Source: a virus. Taken from it: 51,073 nucleotides of DNA. A program made the position numbers and the translations under genes. Numbering within the stretch: the stretch's first letter is position 1; the number at the start of each line of letters is the position of its first letter. The stretch covers positions 1 to 51,073 of IMG/VR virus record IMGVR_UViG_3300037293_000449, one strand, 5' to 3'. Below the pieces are notes generated by a model. That model saw only the letters and a program-made list of their open reading frames with translations. It was not told the origin of the DNA and ran no database searches. This document shows, in pieces, positions 39,763 to 48,154 of this stretch.

Positions 39763-42129
39763 ATGGTTTACTTCATGATGGCCATGATGGTTCTGTCAAT
39801 GTACCTGTCAATCAAGATGCAGAAGAAGCCTGAAAGGCCTAATGCGGCAGGAATTGAAGACTTTAGTTTCCCCTCTGCATCTGAGCGCCCGATTCAGGTA
39901 CTTGCGGGCACCAGGCGCATTTCAGGCCCCAATGTTCTCTGGTACGGCGACCTGCGCACCACTGCGATCAAGACCGTGACTAAAGGGATGTTCAGTTCGA
40001 AAAAGACCGTCACTGGCTACCGATATTACATGGGCGTCCAGCTCGGCATTTGCCATGGCCCTGACGTCCTGTTAAGGGAGATCAAGTTCGGCGATGACGT
40101 CGCGTGGTCAGGTCTGAGCACTGGAGGCCCGATCCAGATCGACAAGCCCGCACTCTTCGGTGGTGACACGAATGGCTCTGGCGGCCTCTCTGGGACGATG
40201 AGGTTTTACCCCGGTGCCTTGACGCAAACCGCGAACGAGTACCTGGTTGGCAAGGTTGGCTCAGATCTCGTGTCTGCCATACGCGGTGTCAGCTACTGCG
40301 TTATGGAGGGCATGTACATCGGGAACTCATCGAGCCCGCAGGCCACGAGCTTTGTGGTCAGCAGGTTCCCGAAATCGCCAGACGACCGCTTCAGCGACTA
40401 CGAACAAATTGGACTCGACGCAAACCCAGCATTTTTTATCTATGAAATGATCACCCACGGACTTTACGGGGCAGACCTCGGCTACTCGTCAATTGACTTG
40501 GACTCGTTCACGTCAGCCGCTAAAACACTCTTTGACGAGGGCCTGGGCATCTCAGCAGTCATTGATTCATCGACAACGGCTGGGGACGTGATCAATGACG
40601 TCAAACGCGTGATCCAGGGGTCATTGCAGACAGATCCTGCAACCGGCGCGCTGAAGCTAAGGCTGATCCGGAACGACTACATCGTCGACGACCTGCCACT
40701 GCTCGATCAGTCGAATATCAAGAACCTCAGCGGCTTCACAAGGGGCTCACTCGACACTGCGATCACTGAAGTGAAGCTCAAGTACACAAGCATCGACGAC
40801 GACTTCACTGAGCGCACAGTCATCGCCCAGAACAATGCCTTACGAATCCACAAGGGTGACAGTGACGGCCAGGTCGTCCAGATGCCCATGATCAGCACCC
40901 GAGAAAGCGCAGCGCAGATCGTGATGAGGGAAATGGCCAGCGCATCGGTTCCCTTGGCAACGTGTACAGCAGAGTGCAATCGAGGCCCAGCACACACTGA
41001 AGTCGGTGACGTAGTGCGTCTGAGCTGGCCAGCCGAAAGCGTCGACAACCTTGTCATGCGCGTGACCGGCGTCGACCTAGGAGCACCTCAAGACGGCTCG
41101 GTACGCCTCACACTCGTCCAGGACGTTTTTGGTGTTTTCATGAGCATTTACGCCGATGGCTCCGAGCGCCAATGGACTAAGCCAACCTTCGACGCCACGG
41201 ACATTAAGCGCTTCGACATCATCGATGCCCCGACAATTTTGACGACAAACCAAACAGCCGGAAGCGTGATGGTCGTGGCTGAGAATCCTGGCGTTGCGCT
41301 GGACTACCAGTTCCAGGTGCGCGGAGGTGTTGATAGCGGTTACGTCGATGCCGGGGCAATGCCTTTCACTCCACTGTTCTCGACTACGAAAGCCTTGGGC
41401 ACTGGTTGGACTGATGTAAGCCTTGTTCTGTCCGGGCCGTCTGCAGAGCTTTCGTCGCACACTCCGGAAGAGGTTCGTCAGGGGCTGGGCTTGATGCTGA
41501 TCGTCAGTGCTCTTGGGAAAGAATGGATCTCGTATCAGAACGCTGTGGCTGGCAATTCAACGACTGTGAATCTTGGTCTGGTAAACCGTGGGCTATTCAA
41601 CACGAAGCCTTTGGCGCACCCAGCAAGAGCCCGCGCATGGGCTGTTTCCGAGGGTTTCGGGGTTACTGATTGGCAGTACGTGAAGAGCGAATCCGTGTCG
41701 CTCAGGATGCTGCCACGGACGCAAACAGGAGTGCTCGATGTCGATGATGCTGTCGTGCATTCGTACAGTGTTGCCGGGGCTAATGTCGCTCCGTGGGTGC
41801 CAGGGCGTGTGCGCGTGAATGGCGTCGAGGGTGGGCAGATTTCGGGGGGCGCTACAGTGACCTGGAGGAAGCGTGATGGGTCGTTGCCTGCAGTTGTATT
41901 CAACGGTGACGACGTGAGTCAGGTGAGTGCTTCGACGTATCAAGTGGTCGTGAAATCGGGGAGCACTGTCGTCAAAACTGTCAGCGGGATTACAGCTGAA
42001 TCCTGGGGATTTTCTGAAGAGACTGCGCTGAACGGCGGGGCTTACTTCGGTTCCCTGACCTTTGAGGTCGTCGCTCAAAAGCCAGGGTTTGCTGATTCAG
42101 CTGTCACCAGAGTCAGCGTAACAAGGTGA
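39763..42129 (+). CDS. central tail tip protein (J-like)
   Basis: A 788-residue protein, last of the virion genes. It starts with a hydrophobic segment (MVYFMMAMMVLSMYLSIKM), then SFPSASERPIQVLAGTRRIS and ITHGLYGADLGYSSIDLDSF, characteristic of the large tail tip proteins that follow the BR0599 gene, and ends with fibronectin-like beta domains. It should close the tail tip and contact the host receptor. A leader TAAGAATAATAAGAAGG precedes the ATG. Confidence 0.75.
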   Translation: MVYFMMAMMVLSMYLSIKMQKKPERPNAAGIEDFSFPSASERPIQVLAGTRRISGPNVLWYGDLRTTAIKTVTKGMFSSKKTVTGYRYYMGVQLGICHGPDVLLREIKFGDDVAWSGLSTGGPIQIDKPALFGGDTNGSGGLSGTMRFYPGALTQTANEYLVGKVGSDLVSAIRGVSYCVMEGMYIGNSSSPQATSFVVSRFPKSPDDRFSDYEQIGLDANPAFFIYEMITHGLYGADLGYSSIDLDSFTSAAKTLFDEGLGISAVIDSSTTAGDVINDVKRVIQGSLQTDPATGALKLRLIRNDYIVDDLPLLDQSNIKNLSGFTRGSLDTAITEVKLKYTSIDDDFTERTVIAQNNALRIHKGDSDGQVVQMPMISTRESAAQIVMREMASASVPLATCTAECNRGPAHTEVGDVVRLSWPAESVDNLVMRVTGVDLGAPQDGSVRLTLVQDVFGVFMSIYADGSERQWTKPTFDATDIKRFDIIDAPTILTTNQTAGSVMVVAENPGVALDYQFQVRGGVDSGYVDAGAMPFTPLFSTTKALGTGWTDVSLVLSGPSAELSSHTPEEVRQGLGLMLIVSALGKEWISYQNAVAGNSTTVNLGLVNRGLFNTKPLAHPARARAWAVSEGFGVTDWQYVKSESVSLRMLPRTQTGVLDVDDAVVHSYSVAGANVAPWVPGRVRVNGVEGGQISGGATVTWRKRDGSLPAVVFNGDDVSQVSASTYQVVVKSGSTVVKTVSGITAESWGFSEETALNGGAYFGSLTFEVVAQKPGFADSAVTRVSVTR

Positions 42130-42131
42130 GG

Positions 42132-42791
42132 TTAGTTTCTGACTAAAAACTTGGCTTGCTCACCGTCTGAATTGGAGCGAAGCTTCATCACCATTCGCTG
42201 AATGAATGGTATATGACTGTCGCGTTCTAGATCCGCAAAGATCATTCCTTGTCCGTTCAGGTTGTCCATAACGATCTGGACACTTGTTGAGTTTAGAACA
42301 CCCAGGTGTATCGTCTTGCAGTCAACATCATCTTTTTGGATTTTGTAGAACGTCAGGTGATGTGCGGACTTATAATTTGTCTCCCAAGCCACATGCTCAG
42401 TTTTCATGCCTGCAAGGAAAAGTGGTTGCTGAACCCCTGAGTCGGATTTTCTGATTTCGCAGAGACCACCTTGAGAGTCCTCCATCATCATGCCGGGATC
42501 AATTCCGTACTGCTTCAGGACGGTTGTATCGCCGGTAAACTTAATTCGAAGTCCGGACTTTGAAATATCGTTGACTCGGTCGTAGATGAAACCCTTGTCG
42601 ATTATATCTACCTTAATTTTTGCATGGAGCGGCGTTAAAAGCTTTGCTCCGTTATTCTGAGTGTACAGATACACATTGCCGGTAAATGTGTCGGCCATAA
42701 GCGTTCGGTTGTAGCCCAGGAAAATTTCTCCGACAACCCAGAACACACACATAAAAGCAAAGAACTTAGCGAAAGTTTTACGCCGCAGCAT
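42132..42791 (-). CDS. membrane-anchored uncharacterised protein
   Basis: A 219-residue protein with one N-terminal membrane segment (FAKFFAFMCVFWVVGEIFLG) and a soluble, probably periplasmic, beta-rich domain. Not recognised. It starts inside the end of the gene before it (GAGGAGTT ribosome site) and ends three bases from the central tail gene on the other strand. Third gene of a minus-strand membrane operon that starts at 44168. Confidence 0.5.
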   Translation of the reverse strand: MLRRKTFAKFFAFMCVFWVVGEIFLGYNRTLMADTFTGNVYLYTQNNGAKLLTPLHAKIKVDIIDKGFIYDRVNDISKSGLRIKFTGDTTVLKQYGIDPGMMMEDSQGGLCEIRKSDSGVQQPLFLAGMKTEHVAWETNYKSAHHLTFYKIQKDDVDCKTIHLGVLNSTSVQIVMDNLNGQGMIFADLERDSHIPFIQRMVMKLRSNSDGEQAKFLVRN

Positions 42792-43119
42792 GTTCTAACT
42801 CCTCAGCTTCACGCTTATAAAATGGGGGCTCAACATTAAGCAGTGCAGCGCCAAGGAGGAATACTCCAACATTTTCCCAAATCATCTCACCCAGGAAGGG
42901 TAGTAATGTGCTGGAGCCAGGTAGGATCGTTGCCATTATCGCAATTGGATATCCGAGTAAGTCCATAACTAGAGATGGGGCGTGATAGCAGTGCAGCAAA
43001 TTGCGTGCAGAAATTACTGTCTCGCTGAATGTTTGAAGCTCAGTCGCAGACGCGAGTAGAAAACCTGGCGCGACGACGCTAAACATAAATATTGCCCACA
43101 CCACTCGATAGATACGCAT
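42778..43119 (-). CDS. small membrane protein
   Basis: A 113-residue protein with an N-terminal signal-like segment (VWAIFMFSVVAPGFLLASA) and two further hydrophobic stretches (LVMDLLGYPIAIMATIL and VGVFLLGAALL), and a charged tail. No family recognised. AAGGGAG precedes its ATG. It overlaps the next gene of the operon by 14 bases. Confidence 0.5.
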   Translation of the reverse strand: MRIYRVVWAIFMFSVVAPGFLLASATELQTFSETVISARNLLHCYHAPSLVMDLLGYPIAIMATILPGSSTLLPFLGEMIWENVGVFLLGAALLNVEPPFYKREAEELEHAAA

Positions 43120-43187
43120 ACAACTCCCTTGCTCTTTAAGTTTGCATCAATGCTACGTGCAGGCAACTAGCGTGAAAAGCGTTTTTA

Positions 43188-44168
43188 CTACGCAGTTACA
43201 TACCCAATTGTGGTTTTTCTAATAACGCCCAAACCCTCTGCGTTCCTGAAAATCTCACCAGCTCGGAGGTTCCCGATTCTGGCGTTTTTCGCAAAAACCT
43301 TGAGCCGAACGGGGGTGCCGGGTTCCAGAGTTTTTGCGTGAACAACCAGGGTTTTCAGGATTTCTGCGTTCGAGTCGAGCAGGGTTTCTGGGTTTTTCAC
43401 GGTTTCTGGCGTTTCTGTCACTCCCTCTGGCATGCCAGTCACCTTAACTTCAGATGATGGCGTTTCGCTAGCCGCTGAGGCTACAACACCCGTGCTAGAG
43501 CGTCCAGAGCTTCTGACGCCAGCTAGGATGAGTGCCGGAACTATCTCCAGGGACATTGCGAAGCCGAGGCACAGAAACTGGGCGAGAAGCGGTGGCAGGT
43601 TGGATGCCTTGGCGACGCCGGACTTGATATGAGCGATCTCAAGAGACCAGGCGTTAATGCGTCCAATCGCCTGAGCGCGCTGAGCTGCTGCACGAGTGCT
43701 GACAGACTCTTCGAGTTCCAAGGCTTTGGAAACCATGCCACGACTACGCAAGTCATTAGCCTGCGTCCCCGCATCGGAGATCTCTTTATCAAGATGGGAG
43801 ATTAACGCTGAGTCTTTCTGAGCCATTGCAGTAAGTGCGGCTACACGCTCAGTAGTCATCACTTCATGAGTGGCCTTGCTGACGCTAATCGAAGTCATGA
43901 GTCGATCATAAGTGGCCCAACCGCTAACACCCGAAAGCATCAGGGCGCATGCAATTGTCAGTACCGCACTTGTGCCACGCAAAACCCGGATAGCAACAGG
44001 CCACGCCAGATACTTGAAGATATCCAAGAGCACGGCTGCAGACGCAAACAAGAGCGCAAGATTCTTGTCCTCAATAAGTGCATACATAGCCAAGGCAACA
44101 GAAATTGCAGTTACGCTAGACAAAAGGAATGCGATTGCGACAAGTAATGCCGACAGCTTTTTGCTCAT
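43188..44168 (-). CDS. polytopic membrane protein with coiled coil
   Basis: A 326-residue protein. The first 95 residues have three hydrophobic segments (LLVAIAFLLSSVTAISVALA; LALLFASAAVLLDIFKYLAW; LTIACALMLSGVSGW), then a coiled coil (about residues 100-180), another hydrophobic segment (FLCLGFAMSLEIVPALILAG) and a cytoplasmic tail with a small beta domain (VRLKVFAKNARIGNLRAGEI). Similar layouts occur in proteins carried by plasmids and integrative elements; I do not know the function. It heads the membrane operon, with a good promoter. Exclusion of related elements or a role with the relaxase at the membrane can be imagined. Confidence 0.5.
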   Translation of the reverse strand: MSKKLSALLVAIAFLLSSVTAISVALAMYALIEDKNLALLFASAAVLLDIFKYLAWPVAIRVLRGTSAVLTIACALMLSGVSGWATYDRLMTSISVSKATHEVMTTERVAALTAMAQKDSALISHLDKEISDAGTQANDLRSRGMVSKALELEESVSTRAAAQRAQAIGRINAWSLEIAHIKSGVAKASNLPPLLAQFLCLGFAMSLEIVPALILAGVRSSGRSSTGVVASAASETPSSEVKVTGMPEGVTETPETVKNPETLLDSNAEILKTLVVHAKTLEPGTPVRLKVFAKNARIGNLRAGEIFRNAEGLGVIRKTTIGYVTA

Positions 44169-44197
44169 CTTGAGCTCCGAAATCTCTGTATAAGTCC

Positions 44198-44225
44198 ATT
44201 ATATAAGGGGTTCCAGGCAGTGCAA
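44198..44225 (-). promoter_or_regulatory. sigma70 promoter of the membrane operon
   Basis: On the minus strand: TTGCAC (44225-44220), 16 bases, TATAAT (44203-44198). One of the best canonical promoters in the element, so the operon is probably expressed in the lysogen. Confidence 0.65.
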
Positions 44226-44242
44226 TAGCATGGGCGGGCTAT

Positions 44243-44270
44243 TTGACATCAAACTACCTTCATATAGATT
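44243..44270 (+). promoter_or_regulatory. promoter of the 44344 gene with TTTG-N4-CAAA dyad
   Basis: TTGACA (44243-44248), 16 bases, TAGATT (44265-44270). The -35 lies inside TTTGACATCAAAC (44242-44254), a two-mismatch relative of the repeated 13-mer with the same dyad arms. Confidence 0.5.
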
Positions 44271-44343
44271 GCATTTATTTATTGAGTGGGCGAGTCCAAT
44301 TCAATATGATGTTTATAAATGAGCCATAAAAAGGAAAATAATA

Positions 44344-44790
44344 ATGGACATCAAGATTTCAGTTAATCACCAGGCTATCGCTGACGCACTTATTAAAAGT
44401 GGCGACTTGCATCGTGAAGATTGCGGATGCGGACTTTCATATGAGCATGATGAAGCACAGGAACTTCAGGAAGTTATTGATATTGCGCTGGATGTAATCG
44501 AAATTTACGGCGAAGCCGGGCTAAGGGCGCTGGCAAATAGAGCCGAAAGACGTGCGGATGAACTGGATGTAGAAGTTCGAGCGAAGCTGGCTAAGGCGGA
44601 AGCCGAGAAAGCCCTGGGTGAAGTAATCCTGTCGGAGTTCGACCAGATCGCTCTGATGAACATTGTGGGCATCATCGGCGGTGACATGGACGCCTATGAC
44701 CTTGCCACGACACTCGTCCGCAGGAAGGTCTACAGCGCTGCTGAGATGATGCGACTATCCGGTGCGCAGTTGAGACATTTACTCTCGTAA
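44344..44790 (+). CDS. uncharacterised helical protein
   Basis: A 148-residue acidic, almost wholly helical protein (LDVIEIYGEAGLRALANRAE; RAKLAKAEAEKALGEVILSE). A CGCG motif lies in HREDCGCGLSYEHDE, which might bind metal. AAGGAAAATAAT precedes the ATG. It diverges from the membrane operon and converges on the next minus-strand gene (12-base overlap). Function unknown. Confidence 0.5.
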   Translation: MDIKISVNHQAIADALIKSGDLHREDCGCGLSYEHDEAQELQEVIDIALDVIEIYGEAGLRALANRAERRADELDVEVRAKLAKAEAEKALGEVILSEFDQIALMNIVGIIGGDMDAYDLATTLVRRKVYSAAEMMRLSGAQLRHLLS

Positions 44791-45204
44791 AAACGACTCA
44801 GCAAGCAATTGGGCTAGGGGCGCAGGCTTTTGGCCTTTTTCGAAGGACGTCACCAGAAAGGTTTTGCCGCAACGGTCATGGAGCACCATTCCTTCCCTGA
44901 CCAATCTCGCTTCGACGTGGAGCTCTGCGAATAGCCCGAACGCAGTCGTGTCGCCGTCAACCTGCCCATAAATCCACCCGGCTTCGTCTGCCACGACTTC
45001 ACTGAGAACGTGGTCTGACGGGCTGAAAGCTCTCTTTATCATCCTACCCACCCGTCGCGCTCCCTTAGCCGCCATAACGAAAAACCAGATCAGGGGAATA
45101 AGCGGAATCGAGATCAGGATTCCACCCCACACGTTGATCTGATGCACAACCCAACGCAAAAGGCCCCAAAGCCCGCGCATGGGCACGATCCAGTTGATTC
45201 TCAT
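44779..45204 (-). CDS. membrane protein with soluble C-terminal domain
   Basis: A 141-residue protein with a hydrophobic hairpin (about residues 10-47: INVWGGILISIPLIPLIWFF), a basic loop (KGARRVGRMIKRAF) and a soluble C-terminal domain with FGLFAELHVEARLVREGMVL. No family recognised. GGAGGT precedes the ATG at 45204, which overlaps the stop of the upstream gene by four bases; the two form an operon. Confidence 0.5.
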   Translation of the reverse strand: MRINWIVPMRGLWGLLRWVVHQINVWGGILISIPLIPLIWFFVMAAKGARRVGRMIKRAFSPSDHVLSEVVADEAGWIYGQVDGDTTAFGLFAELHVEARLVREGMVLHDRCGKTFLVTSFEKGQKPAPLAQLLAESFLRE

Positions 45205-45503
45205 GACCCGACCTCCACACTTGTTGGCTTCTCATGCAGGAAGGTCAGCGCAAGCAGAGCGTGTATAGAATCAAGCAGCGCATCAGCCTTATCGTCAAAG
45301 CTCAGAATCATGTACTCGTGCCCCTGGACGTCTTTGACGCCAATACCCATGTCATCAATCCAAGCACTGTGTATGTGGAAGGTCTGATGTAACTCACCGT
45401 CAAATTCCTTCCCCTCAATAACTCCATATGTAAGCCCGGCAACATCAATGGCATTACCCTTATGCAAAACATATGCTTCATAAATCAATGCGCAACGAGC
45501 CAT
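45201..45503 (-). CDS. uncharacterised protein
   Basis: A 100-residue protein, beta-rich at the start and helical at the end (DKADALLDSIHALLALTFLH). Not recognised. GGAGG precedes the ATG at 45503. First gene of a two-gene operon with the membrane protein at 44779; diverges from the HTH-containing gene at 45597. Confidence 0.5.
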   Translation of the reverse strand: MARCALIYEAYVLHKGNAIDVAGLTYGVIEGKEFDGELHQTFHIHSAWIDDMGIGVKDVQGHEYMILSFDDKADALLDSIHALLALTFLHEKPTSVEVGS

Positions 45504-45596
45504 TTAACCTCCATTACATATATGCCGATTGTACCGCTTGCAAGGTTTGCCAGCAAACACTAATATCGGGATTGTAGAATTAAGGAGTTGCATGTC

Positions 45597-46256
45597 ATGA
45601 AAAGTTTCAGAAGCATATTAAATGCACAACATGTAGCTCAGTTGTATCTTGAAAATAAGTCGATTAACGGCATGAGTAAGAGAGCTGGGGTGTCAGATGA
45701 ATTGACAAGGTTTGCATTCACTCTGGCACTCCGTGGCGTACATCCGAATAGCCTTGACTCTATTTTTGACTTCAGACTTGAAGACGTTGTCGGTCTCCTG
45801 CTCGCTGATAAAGAGACCACGCAGGATATGAAGGATGAATTCGATGAGTTCAGGGTTGTTTGGCGCAGGCTGCATTGCCGTGAGCGTGATCGGCGGGACG
45901 CGATTTGGCGACTGGAAGCGATAAAGCCAGGTTCAAAAACAGCTGAGCCATTTCTCGAATCTCTTGATGCAATAGCTGAGGCGGACGAGGTAGATCCGAT
46001 TGGGGAGGCCTTTGCTATGGGGATCGACGAGGTCTTCGAGATAGTCCCCGTCACGTCGGTGCCAGGCTGGATAGACTACATCGCGTGCGACGACATTCCA
46101 GAGCCGTGGTGCGAGCGCTTCTCACAAGCTAGCACTGGATCGACGGCTACGATCCGTGGGAGCTATGCGTACGACTGGGAAAAGTTTGTGCGGTGCTGGA
46201 AGGTCGAGATGGATATGATAGCTAAACACCAGTTGGCACTTGGGGAGTCGCTATGA
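45597..46256 (+). CDS. HTH-containing uncharacterised protein, candidate regulator
   Basis: A 219-residue protein. Residues 10-45 (VAQLYLENKSINGMSKRAGV, then SDELTRFAFTL) look like a helix-turn-helix of the simple AGVS type; the rest is helical and acidic with WRRLHCRERDRRDAIW near residue 90 and an unassigned C-terminus. ATG at 45597 lies nine bases after AAGGAG; the TTG at 45588 is too near. It is coupled to the exonuclease gene by ATGA. With no CI-type repressor in sight it is one of few candidates for a regulator, but this is conjecture. Confidence 0.45.
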   Translation: MKSFRSILNAQHVAQLYLENKSINGMSKRAGVSDELTRFAFTLALRGVHPNSLDSIFDFRLEDVVGLLLADKETTQDMKDEFDEFRVVWRRLHCRERDRRDAIWRLEAIKPGSKTAEPFLESLDAIAEADEVDPIGEAFAMGIDEVFEIVPVTSVPGWIDYIACDDIPEPWCERFSQASTGSTATIRGSYAYDWEKFVRCWKVEMDMIAKHQLALGESL

Positions 46257-46717
46257 AAATTGTTGTGGACTGCGAATTCACACAGCTCAATGCTACCTCC
46301 AAACTTATTTCCATGGCGCTAGTTGCGGAAGACGGCCAAGAGCTCTACTTCGAGCTTAGCGATAATTACGTGATTGGCGATTGCAGTGATTTTGTTGTTG
46401 AGAAGGTATTACCACAGCTGTCAGGAGGTAGCGACTCAATATCACTGATTGCTGCAAGGCAGGAATTGTTGGCGTTCTTGGCTCGCTTCGATAATGTCGA
46501 AATCATGTCTGACGCGCCCGCATGGGACTGGGAGTTCTTCTGCGATATCGCTTACCACAACGGAAAGTGGCCAGGCAATGCATCCAACAAGCCGCTTAAC
46601 TTGATTGACATGTTTAATAATAAAAATATGCAAGGGGAAGATGCGCCGGAGCTTCCACATCATGCGTTGCTCGACGCTAGATTACTAATGAACTACTACA
46701 AGCGTCTTCTCAAATAG
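46253..46717 (+). CDS. DEDDh 3'-5' exoribonuclease, Rv2179c-like
   Basis: A 154-residue nuclease: KIVVDCEFTQL gives D-x-E, DAPAWDWEFF the middle Asp, and LPHHALLDARLL the His and last Asp. The layout (short, LISMALVAEDGQELYFE strand after the first motif) fits the Rv2179c-type 3'-5' exoribonuclease group. It overlaps the HTH gene by four bases. The element thus has two DEDDh nucleases, this one beside the mobilisation genes. It ends eight bases into the converging relaxase gene. Confidence 0.7.
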   Translation: MKIVVDCEFTQLNATSKLISMALVAEDGQELYFELSDNYVIGDCSDFVVEKVLPQLSGGSDSISLIAARQELLAFLARFDNVEIMSDAPAWDWEFFCDIAYHNGKWPGNASNKPLNLIDMFNNKNMQGEDAPELPHHALLDARLLMNYYKRLLK

Positions 46718-47864
46718 CTAGCTCTAGTTCGTCGGGAATATTTAATTGCTGTCCAGGTACATACTCAATGTACTTTCGCTTGAGCCTGCACTCCTGAGGC
46801 TTGAATAGCGCGTCAAATATAGCATCGATGAGTTCCAGAATTTCCTTGATCATCTTTTGAACTTCGTAATCCCTTGCTGTGAACTTGATGTAGATTGGCT
46901 TTCTTCTGCGCCCGTTAACTGCGATGAACTCATAGTAGTGGATTCTAATTCTTTCTTGGTCTTCGCTATCTCTTCTTGCAATTTCATCCTGAAGTTGATG
47001 AATGGTTTCTGGATCATAGTGCATTCCTTCTTGTGTAGTTAGTTTATGCCACGTAAGTCTTGAGCGTTTGAGTTGTCTTCCGCTGATGTGTTTGCCGTCA
47101 AACTCGAAGCTGATGCCTTTCGGTTGGCCTTCATCATTGAGCGTCAGTTTGATGTAGACCTTCTGCTTTCTCAGGGCCCTGACGAAGTCGAACATGTCTC
47201 CTTGGATTGCGTTGGTGGCTTCGATAGCGCCTGCAATCTTTGCGATCATCTTGTGCTTGAGCGGGAGGTCACCATCTCTGATCGATGCCTGGAGTTCTGC
47301 GTGAGAGATCGAAACGCCCCAAGTATCCTTAGGCTTTGGGGCTTTGCTCAGGTTGAAGCGATCTTCGATGCCGGACACTGACTCAAGGCTGATCGAGCGT
47401 TCGTTGCTGTCCTTGACCATCGAGAAGTCGTCATTGAGCCGGATGCGATTTGCGACGATGTGGACGTGTTGATGATCCTTGTCCTGGTGCATTACAGCGA
47501 CGTACTGAGTCGTTTCGTCGAAGCCTAGGTCTGTCATGTACTTCGTGACGGCCTGGCGCCACTGTGAGGTTGTTAGAGACTCACCTGGGCGCAAGGACAG
47601 CATGGCGTGGAAGACCGGTTTAATGGCCTTCTCAGAGTCGATGGCGAAGCGCCTGAGCGTCTCAACCTGGTCGAATTCGCGGATCATCTCCGAAAGGTCT
47701 GACTCGTTGCCCTGCAGGACGCCTGGCAGTGGGTCTTTGCTCATAGTGTTGAAGCTGATCGTCCGGATTCCGCTGATCTCATGGTCGTGCTTGGTACAGC
47801 CGAAGATGTAGCGAATGCGGTTCTTAAACGAGCCTGCAGATTTAGGAAAGATCTTTCCAATCAT
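46710..47864 (-). CDS. relaxase (MOB, PF03432-type)
   Basis: A 384-residue mobilisation nuclease. Its N-terminal domain has FKNRIRYIFG, which supplies a candidate nicking Tyr, then FHAMLSLRPGESLTTSQWRQ and the metal-binding motif VMHQDKDHQHVHIVANRIRL with the H-x-H-x-H pattern of VirD2/MobA-type relaxases. The C-terminal third is charged and helical. It should nick oriT and lead the strand into a recipient through a type IV secretion system supplied by another element. It overlaps mobC by four bases (ATGA), giving a standard mobC-relaxase operon. Length is short for plasmid relaxases with helicase or primase ends, but complete for the nuclease. It is unusual on a tailed-phage genome. Confidence 0.88.
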   Translation of the reverse strand: MIGKIFPKSAGSFKNRIRYIFGCTKHDHEISGIRTISFNTMSKDPLPGVLQGNESDLSEMIREFDQVETLRRFAIDSEKAIKPVFHAMLSLRPGESLTTSQWRQAVTKYMTDLGFDETTQYVAVMHQDKDHQHVHIVANRIRLNDDFSMVKDSNERSISLESVSGIEDRFNLSKAPKPKDTWGVSISHAELQASIRDGDLPLKHKMIAKIAGAIEATNAIQGDMFDFVRALRKQKVYIKLTLNDEGQPKGISFEFDGKHISGRQLKRSRLTWHKLTTQEGMHYDPETIHQLQDEIARRDSEDQERIRIHYYEFIAVNGRRRKPIYIKFTARDYEVQKMIKEILELIDAIFDALFKPQECRLKRKYIEYVPGQQLNIPDELELAI

Positions 47865-48154
47865 TTCACACCTCCAAGATTCACTTGGGCGATGTACTTC
47901 ACCTTCTCAAGCAGTTCGCTTCCTGGGCGATCCGCATTGATCATTGATGCAAGGTTCATCAACTCCCTGGCGATCTGTACGACATCCTGAGTGACTTTTG
48001 GCTTCACCTGCCCATTGGCAACGTAGTCACGGATAAACGCTCCAGCTGACTTGTAGCCTGCCTCAGTCATCTTGGCATTAAGAGTGTCTAACTCCGTTTT
48101 GTTTAGTCGTAGGGTGATGCGGGACTCTTTGGTTTGTCTCTCTATAGTTTTCAT
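47861..48154 (-). CDS. MobC-like mobilisation accessory protein
   Basis: A 97-residue protein with an N-terminal ribbon-helix-helix-like part (ESRITLRLNKTELDTLNAKM, then AGYKSAGAFIRDYVANG) and a helical end (VVQIARELMNLASMINADRP), the pattern of MobC/NikA-type accessory proteins that bind near oriT and recruit the relaxase. The start follows AAAGGTGGG and, further up, AGAATAATAAAGG, a version of the leader used by the phage genes. Directly upstream lie a nested dyad and an iteron array, likely DNA targets. Confidence 0.75.
   Translation of the reverse strand: MKTIERQTKESRITLRLNKTELDTLNAKMTEAGYKSAGAFIRDYVANGQVKPKVTQDVVQIARELMNLASMINADRPGSELLEKVKYIAQVNLGGVK

Noticed and set aside
46710-48154. 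Self-transmissible conjugative element
   Set aside because: No type IV secretion, coupling protein or pilus genes are visible; only mobilisation by a helper is possible.
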